Below, one piece after another: positions 34,060 through 42,779 of a stretch of DNA of 56,348 nucleotides. The notes beneath the pieces were generated by a model. That model worked only from the letters and a program-made list of their open reading frames with translations, ran no database searches and had not been told where the DNA came from. Each line of letters begins with the position of its first letter. Position 1 is the stretch's first letter. The position numbers and the translations under genes were made by a program. The stretch covers positions 402,223 to 458,570 of the forward strand of contig DCTC01000001.1 in assembly GCA_002329205.1 (NCBI GenBank), given 5' to 3'. Origin of the DNA: Candidatus Roizmanbacteria bacterium UBA1450. GTDB taxonomy: Bacteria > Patescibacteriota > Microgenomatia > UBA1406 > GWC2-37-13.

Positions 34060-37000
34060 CTAATTGACAATCCACCAAGAAAACTGACTATCCTGGTCTA
34101 CGACTTTATCCATTTTTAGGACAAATGATTCTCCTTTTTTACGGCTCTCTACCCAATAACGGGTAGCAGGAGTATAGTCAGAAGTAAAAGTCACATATAT
34201 AAGCGAGCCTTCATTGACGCTCTCCGTATTAATAATAATCTCATCCTTTCCGGACGGAATAATTGCTTCCCCTGCTGACGCCGTGACTTCATTTTCAGTA
34301 TTCACAATAAACTTCTGCGCGGCAACCTGACCTCCTACATGAACATCACCTTCTGTAGTAACCCGCACTAAGCCTCCCATAATTTCTACTTCTGACATCT
34401 TGTCAGACTGGAGCTTCAAAGGTTCTCCAAGAGAATTAATACTAGCCTCAACTCCATCAACCGTAATAAGACCTGCGACTATATCACCTACAATGCCCAC
34501 ATCATATAGATTTGTTTTTCCGGTTACTGTCAGGTCAGAGAGAGTTGAGTTCACTCCATCCAGGTTTGCGGATATCGAAGCAGTCAAAAGATCTGTTTTC
34601 AATCCGATTACTTCCTGTTCGAGTCTTTTTAATTCGCCTGAAATTGATGCGTAAAATGGATCTGTCTCAACCTTTTCAGAACCTATTGTATCAACCTTCT
34701 CCTGTATCTGTTCCATCTCATTTTTGAGGCTCTCTACCGTATTCTTCACGTTGGAAATTTCACTTGTTAACTCATACTCAACTTTATGCTGTAAGGCAAT
34801 AAATTCCGAATTTCCTTCTTTTATGATATCGATTTTTTCGAATTCGCTTGACGGAAGTTCATTGTTTTGGGTTAGTTTCATTTCTACCGTGCCTTCCGTA
34901 TCCAAAGAAACTTGAGCTTCTTTTAATGCATGTATGGACTTTTGCTGTTCTTTTACAACTTCTAAAAGATATACTGCCATACGATCATATTTAATACCAT
35001 CGGGCTGACCGGCTGTGTCATATACCACGAGATCCTTGAGGCCTGCGGCATCCACATCTTCAGCAATATATCCGATCGTATGCATCCCCGTTCCTTTAAA
35101 ATCATACGAAACCGGTTTTAAATCAAGAATTTTGGCGAAGTCAGTAGTAAATGATTCAATATTTGTTTTATATTTTCTCGCAGAGCCATCTTTCCAGACA
35201 TTTCCGCTTGAGTCGATTACCAAAGGAGTTCCGGTACCTGTCTGAATATTGCCAATGGCAAACTCTGATCCTGGAGCAGTCGTTCCGATACCAACCTGAC
35301 CTGACGAATCTACATATAAGCCGGAGGATCCGCCTGCACTGCCTCTCAACCATGCTGTTCTACCAACATCGAATCCGGCTTCAGGAGCAGTAGTACCAAT
35401 ACCGACATCTCCAGCTCCTGTTATTGCAAATCTGCTTGTATTCCCTTCTCTCACATTGAAAATCCAGCTGTCGTCAGCGACAGAATTCGGATTAATAAGG
35501 AAAAAATTTGATCCGCCACTGAATGTTCCGCCGACTCCATTTCCAAAATCGATCACGTCGGTATTTGTAGCACTCTGTGAAGAACGGAAAGCCAAATTCC
35601 CGCGTGAACCATAAATCCTCAAAATAGCATCTTCATTTGTGGATCCTATTCTCAGCCAATCATCACTTGCCGAAGTACTTGTAGAATAGACATGTAGAAA
35701 GGCAGTAGGGCTCGTTGTGCCTATACCGACATTCCCATCTGAATTGACATACAGCGAAGGATTTGTTGCCGGATTACTTCCCCCTATCCCGACATTTCCG
35801 GTTGTATCAATATACATTCTGGTCGTACCGTCTGTTTCTAATGCCAGTCCGTAAGCGTCATTTGTACCCAAGACTGCATCTGAAGTAAAACTGTTGCCTC
35901 CTTGTTTAAAATACGAGTTATCAAAAACGGTACTGAGCGGCAGCCAGCTCGTACCTGTTTCCGTACTGGTTAGGATATTGCCGGTTGCTCCGGAAATGCC
36001 TACACTATCAATAAAAGCACCATCTACCTGTAAATTTCCGCTCAATCTCCCTGTCCCTGCGACATCCAGATTATAAGATGGATTAGTTTTCCCAATTCCC
36101 AAATAACTGTTTATTGTTACTGCATCAGTATCAAAGTTCCCATAAATAAGCGGAGTTGTCGAATTACTGTTTTCAATATATAGTCGGTTGTTGTTGTGGT
36201 CAAAATAACCGGCTCGATACCCTATCATGATATTTCCGGTTTTACTGTGAATAGAACTACCGAATCCTGCCTGATAACCGATAATTACATTGTTGGCTCC
36301 GCTCTGATTATTGTAATTCGCACCTCCGCCGATTATCGTGTTTCCTCCTCCTGCAGTAGTCTGAAAAGAAGCATCTGCACCAAGAATCGTATTATTCACG
36401 GCCGTACTTAAAGATGCTCCTGCTGCACGCCCCATTACCGTATTATTATTACCGGTCGTAATGGCATAACCGGCAAGTTGTCCGACAATCGTATTGTGAT
36501 ATCCTGTGCTGTTGAATCTACCCACATCCATACCGAGGAATGTATTATTTCTCCCTTCTGAACCAGTTGTGTACGTCAGTGATCCTCCTCCATTTCCGAG
36601 TACAAGAGATCCGGTAAAAGTAGACTGACTCGGAAGATATACAACTTGTGTAGAATTGATTCCGATCCTCCCTGCGACATCCAACTGGTGGGTAGGATTT
36701 GATGTCCCTATTCCGACTCTCCCGCTCCCGTCAATAATAAACGGGGTGAGATCAGAATCAGCATCATTCACCCGGAAAGAAGGTCCTGATCCTGTGTTTG
36801 TCAATGTCAACGGCGTATTCGTTGAACTTGTTATCTGCAATACATCATCAGTATTGACAGGTGACAAAATACCGCTCGTTCGCGCCCAGTAATTGATTCC
36901 GAGAGAGGCAGGAGATATCCAATCAAATTTTTCAGTAGTACTGTTGTAGATAAGTGAGTAACCATTCTGAGCCGGCGTTCCTCCGGTATCAATATCTAAC

Positions 37001-38235
37001 GGGAGTATCGTACCATCGGTTATCTCGCCTGTTTCGATTGACTGACCAAGCAGAGAGACATTGGATGAAAGTGCTCCATCATCCACCGAACCATCAGCTG
37101 ATATTGTTAAGGCATCTGAGATGTATTGATCTTCAATTTCTGACCCGTTCCACGTGCCGCTTGTAATCGTTCCGACTGTTGTTATAGAGAGTTGTCCTGG
37201 ATAGGTATCAGAAATTTTTAACCCGCTTGCCGATTTAGAGAGAGAATCCCCGTCTAATTCCAATCTGAACTCGTTTCCGAATAATTCTATTCCCTCTCCA
37301 TCCGTTGTATACGTAATTCCTCCCCCGGCAGTAAGATCAATCCATCCGAGCGACGTATACAAGTATAATTTTTCGTCTGTATCATTGAAATAGACCCGTC
37401 CCATATCTGCACTCGGTGTTGTCGTACCGACAAAAAGCATATCCCGCACAGTGGATGGTCCGGCAACCGTCAGAGATTCAAGCGTCCCCACACCTGTCAC
37501 CAACGGATACGTGCCGCTAACAATAGAAGACGGTACTGTCCCGATATACGATAACGTGTTCAGATTCAAAGTACCGGAAGTAAGAGTCCCGACTCCTGAA
37601 ATATTATAGTAATCGCCAGTAACGATTTCCGGCGGGACATAACCGATATATGATAATGCTTCAAGTGCAAGAGTACCTGAACTCAATATCCCTGTATTAT
37701 CATCATCAAAAATAAATGCTTCAATATCACTCTCTGTCAGCCTTTGGATATCAGGTTCAGGAATTTCAGCGCTCAGTGTGATCGTATTGCCTGAGGTACT
37801 AATACGGATATTGTCACTCTGGAGGTCAATATCTCCTGTCAAACCTTCAAATGTAAGCACACCCGTATTTGTTATGGTAGGTGATTGCGGGTCGCCGCTC
37901 AGCTCGATACCGTCTCCAGCCGTCAGATTGTACAGGATATTGGGAGCGGTTATATCCTGTTCAAAGATAACCGGAGCACTAAAAAGTGTCGGCAAGTTTA
38001 TTTCAAGAGTTGCATCAGTCAACAAATCGGGCTCTGATAAGAATGTGGGATTGGGAAGGGTTCTTGTTTCAATTGTACGGGTTGTTGCCGATGAATCCCC
38101 CTCCGGTGAAATCAATTGCGTCAGAAGGATGATGGGTGATTCTGCCCGTGAATAGTATGTAAAGGCAAAGAGGGATAATACAGCAAACACTGCAATGACA
38201 ACTACAGCAATAATGAATTTCCTAATTTTATTCAT
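34060..38235 (-). CDS. Peptidase S74-type fibre protein with YadA-like head repeats
   Basis: 1391 residues, anchored by an N-terminal helix (about 5-28). It carries the module shared with the other fibres (PVIFEQDITAPNILYNL, TITNTGVLTFEG, LTESDIEAFIFDD). Residues about 555-700 hold GN-N-T/IGxxAG repeats (NNTFLGMDVG, HNTIVGQLAG, NNTVMGRAAG, NNVIIGYQAG), the pattern of the YadA head left-handed beta-roll. GIGTT units follow. Near residue 1018 GSARKYKTNI fits the S74 motif with Ser and Lys kept but the usual SDERLK core changed, and IGYIAEDVDAAGL continues the domain. A coiled coil (about 1090-1230) and the shared C-terminal domain ending FSWWIVN follow. Divergent from the c-like gene of the F1 operon (208-base gap). 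Trimeric surface fibre or adhesin inferred. Confidence 0.9.
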   Translation of the reverse strand: MNKIRKFIIAVVVIAVFAVLSLFAFTYYSRAESPIILLTQLISPEGDSSATTRTIETRTLPNPTFLSEPDLLTDATLEINLPTLFSAPVIFEQDITAPNILYNLTAGDGIELSGDPQSPTITNTGVLTFEGLTGDIDLQSDNIRISTSGNTITLSAEIPEPDIQRLTESDIEAFIFDDDNTGILSSGTLALEALSYIGYVPPEIVTGDYYNISGVGTLTSGTLNLNTLSYIGTVPSSIVSGTYPLVTGVGTLESLTVAGPSTVRDMLFVGTTTPSADMGRVYFNDTDEKLYLYTSLGWIDLTAGGGITYTTDGEGIELFGNEFRLELDGDSLSKSASGLKISDTYPGQLSITTVGTITSGTWNGSEIEDQYISDALTISADGSVDDGALSSNVSLLGQSIETGEITDGTILPLDIDTGGTPAQNGYSLIYNSTTEKFDWISPASLGINYWARTSGILSPVNTDDVLQITSSTNTPLTLTNTGSGPSFRVNDADSDLTPFIIDGSGRVGIGTSNPTHQLDVAGRIGINSTQVVYLPSQSTFTGSLVLGNGGGSLTYTTGSEGRNNTFLGMDVGRFNSTGYHNTIVGQLAGYAITTGNNNTVMGRAAGASLSTAVNNTILGADASFQTTAGGGNTIIGGGANYNNQSGANNVIIGYQAGFGSSIHSKTGNIMIGYRAGYFDHNNNRLYIENSNSTTPLIYGNFDTDAVTINSYLGIGKTNPSYNLDVAGTGRLSGNLQVDGAFIDSVGISGATGNILTSTETGTSWLPLSTVFDNSYFKQGGNSFTSDAVLGTNDAYGLALETDGTTRMYIDTTGNVGIGGSNPATNPSLYVNSDGNVGIGTTSPTAFLHVYSTSTSASDDWLRIGSTNEDAILRIYGSRGNLAFRSSQSATNTDVIDFGNGVGGTFSGGSNFFLINPNSVADDSWIFNVREGNTSRFAITGAGDVGIGTTAPEAGFDVGRTAWLRGSAGGSSGLYVDSSGQVGIGTTAPGSEFAIGNIQTGTGTPLVIDSSGNVWKDGSARKYKTNIESFTTDFAKILDLKPVSYDFKGTGMHTIGYIAEDVDAAGLKDLVVYDTAGQPDGIKYDRMAVYLLEVVKEQQKSIHALKEAQVSLDTEGTVEMKLTQNNELPSSEFEKIDIIKEGNSEFIALQHKVEYELTSEISNVKNTVESLKNEMEQIQEKVDTIGSEKVETDPFYASISGELKRLEQEVIGLKTDLLTASISANLDGVNSTLSDLTVTGKTNLYDVGIVGDIVAGLITVDGVEASINSLGEPLKLQSDKMSEVEIMGGLVRVTTEGDVHVGGQVAAQKFIVNTENEVTASAGEAIIPSGKDEIIINTESVNEGSLIYVTFTSDYTPATRYWVESRKKGESFVLKMDKVVDQDSQFSWWIVN

Positions 38236-38426
38236 ACCCTCTACATTTTCATTATTGCAGAATTCTGTATCCGTTGCAATATATATACATTAAGAGAAAT
38301 ATAATTTCGTTGAATATTTTGAAACAATACTTGTATGGTAGGTTGTTTTATTAATATAAAACAAAACGACTATATCTTAACTTAATCATAGAAAATTTTG
38401 TGAATAGCTATACATATGAAATTTTT

Positions 38427-38432
38427 TATACT
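38427..38432 (+). promoter_or_regulatory. -10 element of the F1-type operon
   Basis: TATACT at 38427-38432, 11 bases before the ATG of the first gene (38444). No -35 at proper spacing is evident. The 208-base gap shared with the divergent fibre gene is very AT-rich and may carry both promoters. Confidence 0.5.
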
Positions 38433-38443
38433 AGAATGAATTT

Positions 38444-39250
38444 ATGCGTCTTTTTAGGATAAATTTAAAAAAATTACGTCAGTACTTTTTAATTTCTACC
38501 TTTATACTAGGTCTGTTTTTCTATTTATATACGAACGTTAATGATGTATTTGCGCAAAATACTTCTTTTGGTTTCAGTACCCGCGTACCAATATCAGGAG
38601 AATCTGTCCTAGACGGATACATCGTAGCTTCATCGGAAGAAGGTTATGTTATTACAACCGAAGCTTACCAAAAAGATATGATTGGTGTTGTCACAGAAAA
38701 GCCTGCCATTGAGCTGAATACAGGTGAAGCTGAAGGGACCTATCCCCTTGCAACAAATGGCGAAGCTTATGTATGGGTTTCTCTTGCAAATGGGCCGATC
38801 AAAAAAGGAGACTTTATAACATCATCACCATGGGAAGGTGTAGGTATGAAGGCAACAGGTCCAGGTCCTATCCTTGGGACAGCTGCTGAAGACATAGATG
38901 CAGATGAGACAAATAGCAATGAACAAGTAATCAGCAAAATCCGTGTAGCTGTCCGACCAACCAACAACAATAATCCGGCAACAGATTCTCAGTCAGGGGG
39001 ATCTTCGGGGGCAGCAAATTTTTTTACAACTGCCTCTCTAATCCGGTTTGGAACAGGGGCTGCCATAATTCTTCTTACAATTTTTATGAGTTTGAGTTAC
39101 TTCGGCAGACTTTCACTCTCGGGTGTAGAGGCACTGGGACGTAATCCTCTCGCATTCAAAAAAATCCAGTTTGGAATAACTATGAATGTGGTTATCGGAT
39201 TTATCGTTGCATTAGTTGGAATTATTGCAGCTTTGTATATAATGAAATAA
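38444..39250 (+). CDS. Secreted beta-domain protein with c-subunit-like hairpin, first gene of the F1 operon (copy 2)
   Basis: 268 residues. Signal anchor about 12-37 (ending VFAQN). The ectodomain (about 40-170) has GVVTEKPAIEL, GPIKKGDFITSS and GVGMKATGPGPILGTA, aligning with the 6917 protein and with a domain in the giant fibre. A Ser/Gly/Asn linker leads to two membrane helices (about 203-220 and 244-266) joined by VEALGRNPLA. Aligned without gaps to F-type c subunits, the GRNP loop and the Gly/Ala pattern agree, but the ion-binding Glu/Asp position is Phe253 and no acidic residue occurs in either helix. It sits where atpE normally lies, 27 bases before the b-like gene, and no atpB is present. 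With the loop in the cytoplasm, F1 could dock on it while the ectodomain faces outside. The function is inferred; a non-translocating rotor or F1 anchor is the leading idea. Confidence 0.75.
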   Translation: MRLFRINLKKLRQYFLISTFILGLFFYLYTNVNDVFAQNTSFGFSTRVPISGESVLDGYIVASSEEGYVITTEAYQKDMIGVVTEKPAIELNTGEAEGTYPLATNGEAYVWVSLANGPIKKGDFITSSPWEGVGMKATGPGPILGTAAEDIDADETNSNEQVISKIRVAVRPTNNNNPATDSQSGGSSGAANFFTTASLIRFGTGAAIILLTIFMSLSYFGRLSLSGVEALGRNPLAFKKIQFGITMNVVIGFIVALVGIIAALYIMK

Positions 39251-39277
39251 GACCCTTTATTAATTATCTGTCATTCT

Positions 39278-39985
39278 ATGAATTTATCAACAGACGCATT
39301 ATTACCTATACTTATATGGCTCCCTATGATGAGCCTTTTTCTCAATTTTGTTTTAGCTGCTTTTCTGATCATAACTATTCAAAAAGGAAAACTGAAACCA
39401 AAAGAGCAGCAGGAAATCGAGGATCAGATGATCCAATTGATCAAGCAAGCTGAACTCCGCTCTACCGAAATTATCGAGAAAGCAACAAAAAAAGCAAAAG
39501 AAATTGTTTCCGAAGCTTCTGCCACCAAGCACGTCGTTGAGTCTCAGCTCAATAAATTAGTTGAAGATACAACTGATAGCGCACAAAACCAGCTTGATAT
39601 CCAAAAAGGTGCGATCGTAGAAAAATTTAAAGAGACATACGGACGTTTGGTTGAACAATACGAAGGCGAGACACAGGTATTATTTGCCAATCTCCAACAT
39701 GAGGCGCGGGAGCAGCAAACAAACTTCCGTAACAATCTGCAGAAGGAAACGTTGTCTATACTTTCCCAAATGAAGGAAAATTCCATGAAACAAATCGAAG
39801 ATGTGAGTAAAGAAATTAATGAATACCGAGAACAAATGTTTAAGAAGATTGATGAACAGGCTGAAACACTTATCAAACAATATGTATCGGATTATTTCAG
39901 TACCGATGTTTCTAAGGATAATCAGGCGAATATCCTTTTTAAAGCTTTAGACAAATTTAAAAAGAATCATTCACGTTCGTCCTAA
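39278..39985 (+). CDS. atpF: F-type ATPase b-like subunit (long coiled-coil stalk)
   Basis: 235 residues, longer than the usual 155-175. A single N-terminal membrane helix (about 10-34) is followed by a basic turn (QKGKLKPKEQQ) and a long, charged, almost Pro- and Gly-free helix to about residue 205 (for example EIIEKATKKAKEIVSEA), fitting the peripheral stalk dimer. In normal enzymes the b helix is held by subunit a and its C-terminus binds delta. Here a is missing from the locus and the extra 60 or so residues would make a longer stalk. It lies 27 bases after the c-like gene and 2 bases before delta. The family call rests on architecture and position, since b subunits have little sequence conservation. 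Confidence 0.8.
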   Translation: MNLSTDALLPILIWLPMMSLFLNFVLAAFLIITIQKGKLKPKEQQEIEDQMIQLIKQAELRSTEIIEKATKKAKEIVSEASATKHVVESQLNKLVEDTTDSAQNQLDIQKGAIVEKFKETYGRLVEQYEGETQVLFANLQHEAREQQTNFRNNLQKETLSILSQMKENSMKQIEDVSKEINEYREQMFKKIDEQAETLIKQYVSDYFSTDVSKDNQANILFKALDKFKKNHSRSS

Positions 39986-39987
39986 TT

Positions 39988-40461
39988 ATGAACGACAATT
40001 ACCAATATGAAGGTCTGTTTGATCTTATATTCACATCAGAACAGCGTAATGCATGCGTAAATGCATTGCAGCATGCGATTGATGCGAGTTATGACACAAA
40101 AAAAGATATTATGACTGTACTGGATGAGTTTCTTCCTTACAATATTACAAACGCAATTTTAGAATTGGCCGAAGATCACAATATAAAACTGCGTGACGGA
40201 GCATCCGCTACCAATTTCCTCACGGTACTTATTGATATGCTGAAAAATGCTCCCACAGTAGATATTACTCTCGCTTTTTACCCCACATACGCACAACTGA
40301 AAGAGATCATTACCTGGTGGCGTAAAGAAATTGAACCGCATATCATACTGAATCTCAAAGTTGATCAGAATCTGCTTGCAGGTGCAGTAATTGGCTTCAA
40401 TGGTGAAATTACCAATTTAAGCTTGCAGGATAGTCTCAATACGTTTCTCAAAAAGACCTAA
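39988..40461 (+). CDS. atpH: F1 delta (OSCP) subunit
   Basis: 157 residues, slightly short (usual about 175-180). The C-terminal part has the OSCP signature: NLKVDQNLLAGAVIGFNGE followed by LSLQDSLNTFL. The N-terminal helical bundle is diverged. The subunit caps the alpha3-beta3 head and ties it to the b stalk. It starts 2 bases after the b-like stop and ends 5 bases before alpha, so translation is probably coupled. Its retention implies that a stator stalk is still built even though subunit a is absent from the locus. Confidence 0.82.
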   Translation: MNDNYQYEGLFDLIFTSEQRNACVNALQHAIDASYDTKKDIMTVLDEFLPYNITNAILELAEDHNIKLRDGASATNFLTVLIDMLKNAPTVDITLAFYPTYAQLKEIITWWRKEIEPHIILNLKVDQNLLAGAVIGFNGEITNLSLQDSLNTFLKKT

Positions 40462-40466
40462 TTATT

Positions 40467-41942
40467 ATGGACATTTTTCAACAGTATCTCAAACAAACCG
40501 GCGTATACGGAAAGGTGAAAGAAATGAGACATCCCTTGGTGACCATTGAAGGACTTCCGGAAGTACATCCAAATGAAACAATAATTTTTGAAAATGGTCA
40601 ACTCGGACAGATACTTGATATTGAAGAAAGTCAGGTACATGCGCTTCTCTTTTCCAATATTCCCCTTGAAATACATACGCAAGTAACACGTACCACCGAA
40701 CCTATTAGCATAGGCGTCAGTGCTGAGTTATTGGGAGGAATAATCAATCCACTTGGAGCTGTTCTCGGCAATACTGAGAGCTCCATAACTGCTCAAGAAA
40801 AACGTCCGCTTTTTACACCTGCACCGGGAATCGAAGCGCGAAATAAAATCAATCAACCGTTTTTAACCGGTGTTCTGAAAATTGATCTTCTTCTGCCTCT
40901 GGGAAAAGGTCAGAGAGAACTTATCCTCGGTGACGTAAAAACCGGAAAAACATCACTCGTTCTTTCTGCCCTTACCACTCAGATTCAACAACAGGATACA
41001 ATCACCATATATGCTGCGATCGGAAAACGAAAAAGTGAAATTAATCAATTATCTCACTATCTCAAAGAAAACAACCTTGCTCAACAAACAGTAATCGTAG
41101 CTTCATCCGCTTCAGACAGCCCAAGTATTATTTATCTCACTCCCTATACTGCGATGACCATTGCAGAATATTTCAAGGATCAAGGGAAAGATGTGGTACT
41201 CATCCTTGATGATCTTTCTACTCATGCCCAGAGTTATCGGGAAATTTCCCTATTGAGTCGAAGATTTCCCGGACGTGAATCTTATCCGGGAGATATTTTT
41301 TATGCACATGCCAGTCTCTTAGAGCGGGCCGGTAATTTTAAACATCCTAAAAAAGACTCTGTCGCCATTACTTGTCTCCCTATTGCTTCAACTGTAGAAG
41401 GAGATATCACGGGATATATCTCGACGAATCTTATGGGTATGACTGACGGTCATATCTTGTTTGATGTTGACATCTATAACAAAGGACAACGACCGGCTAT
41501 TAACATTCCCCTTTCCGTAACGCGTGTCGGACGTCAGACACAAAATGATTTTCTACGTTCAATTAATGTCGAAATTTTATCAACTTTATCTCAATTCACA
41601 AAGATTCAGAATATTGCCCATCTGGGAAGCGAACTATCTGCCGAATCGAAACGTACGCTTGAAAAAGGTAAAGCTCTCAATATCATTCTCCAGCAAGAAA
41701 AAAATATTATTCCACGGGATGTCCAGGTTGTATTGTTCGGATTGGTTTGGCTTGGTGTAACAAATTTTTCCTCCGAGGAGGAGTATCAAGAGCTGCTGAC
41801 AAACCTCATTGATTTATACTCAAAGCCTGAAATTCAGAAAAAAATCAGAAACATGATGGAGGCGACATCTATTTCAAAATTTCTCATCACTCTTAAGGAA
41901 ACGCAAGAGATCATGAATCTATGCAAAGTAAAAACAACGTAG
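40467..41942 (+). CDS. atpA: F1 ATPase alpha subunit
   Basis: 491 residues. The N-terminal beta-barrel is followed by the non-catalytic nucleotide site: P-loop GDVKTGKTSLVL (usual GDRQTGKT), Walker B VVLILDDLSTHAQSYREI and RRFPGRESYPGDIFYAHASLLERAG. The arginine finger segment is PLSVTRVGRQTQ, so the residue that completes the catalytic site in beta is kept. The C-terminal helical domain is present. The replaced RQ in the P-loop (VK) is unusual. With beta it forms the hexameric head. It overlaps gamma by 22 bases. Catalytic competence of the head is therefore expected. Confidence 0.95.
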   Translation: MDIFQQYLKQTGVYGKVKEMRHPLVTIEGLPEVHPNETIIFENGQLGQILDIEESQVHALLFSNIPLEIHTQVTRTTEPISIGVSAELLGGIINPLGAVLGNTESSITAQEKRPLFTPAPGIEARNKINQPFLTGVLKIDLLLPLGKGQRELILGDVKTGKTSLVLSALTTQIQQQDTITIYAAIGKRKSEINQLSHYLKENNLAQQTVIVASSASDSPSIIYLTPYTAMTIAEYFKDQGKDVVLILDDLSTHAQSYREISLLSRRFPGRESYPGDIFYAHASLLERAGNFKHPKKDSVAITCLPIASTVEGDITGYISTNLMGMTDGHILFDVDIYNKGQRPAINIPLSVTRVGRQTQNDFLRSINVEILSTLSQFTKIQNIAHLGSELSAESKRTLEKGKALNIILQQEKNIIPRDVQVVLFGLVWLGVTNFSSEEEYQELLTNLIDLYSKPEIQKKIRNMMEATSISKFLITLKETQEIMNLCKVKTT

Positions 41943-42778
41943 TAGAAGAACAAAATTTTCTCGGCACTCTCCGAACTATTGCGACTGCATATCAGGAGAT
42001 TTCCGTCATGAAGATGAAGGAAACGCGCAGTACGATTGAACAAGCGAGAAGCTTTGTACACCAGCTAAAAGAGATATTTGAATCATTACGTTTCTCCTAC
42101 CCTATCATCAAAAAACGTGCTGATCAGCTGAAAACGAAAGACGTAGCTAAAGTTCTCATTACTGCTAATTCACGGTTTCACGGTGACATTCTGCGCAAAA
42201 TTTTTAATACCTTTATCAAAGATAAAGATCTAAAAGGTGATATATTTGTAGTAGGAAGAATCGGTAAAGATTTTATTCAAGAATACAATGAAAATCTAGA
42301 ATATCAATTCTTTGAAATTCCGGATAATAATATAAAGGTAAATGATCTAAAACCATTGCTTTATGAACTCATACAATATAAAACGATACATGTGTATTAT
42401 GCTCAGTTCAAGACAGTTATTGAACAGGATATTATTTCCACTGAAATTCCAAGCATCTATACGCTATTGGAAGATGAAGAAAAAAATGAGCAGCAATCAA
42501 AAAATAAAGGCAACATCCCCATGTATCTTTTTGAACCATCGGGTGAGGAAATCGCTGAATTTTTGAATGACAATGTGACTGTATCACTCATGCGACAGAC
42601 ACTGTATGAGACGCAGCTTGCACGATATGCAGCCCGTATCAAAGCCATGGATGCTCTACTAAGTAATATTGAGGATGAAATGAAATACCTCAAAAGAGAA
42701 AAATTGAAAATTCAACGGTATATAAACAATAAAAAACAGTTAGAACGATTATCAGGAATTTATTTATGGGGGAAGTAA
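41921..42778 (+). CDS. atpG: F1 ATPase gamma subunit (rotor shaft)
   Basis: 285 residues, diverged but with the expected layout. There is a long N-terminal helix (LRTIATAYQEISVMKMKETR), a central alpha/beta domain (VAKVLITANSRFHGDIL, DIFVVGRIGKDFI) and a long C-terminal helix (LARYAARIKAMDALLSNIEDEM) ending LSGIYLWGK. The two terminal helices form the coiled shaft that turns inside the alpha-beta head. The central region contains an acidic/Lys-rich insertion around EDEEKNEQQSKNKG. It overlaps the alpha gene by 22 bases and ends 1 base before beta, consistent with coupled translation. If the c-like proteins form a ring, this subunit and epsilon would be the contact. Confidence 0.88.
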   Translation: MQSKNNVVEEQNFLGTLRTIATAYQEISVMKMKETRSTIEQARSFVHQLKEIFESLRFSYPIIKKRADQLKTKDVAKVLITANSRFHGDILRKIFNTFIKDKDLKGDIFVVGRIGKDFIQEYNENLEYQFFEIPDNNIKVNDLKPLLYELIQYKTIHVYYAQFKTVIEQDIISTEIPSIYTLLEDEEKNEQQSKNKGNIPMYLFEPSGEEIAEFLNDNVTVSLMRQTLYETQLARYAARIKAMDALLSNIEDEMKYLKREKLKIQRYINNKKQLERLSGIYLWGK

Positions 42779-42779
42779 T

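Noticed and set aside
34045..34066. Short hairpin TTAATTAG/CTAATTGA over the converging stops of tkt and the fibre gene
   Set aside because: The stem is six AT-rich base pairs with no T run, so it is not convincing as a terminator.
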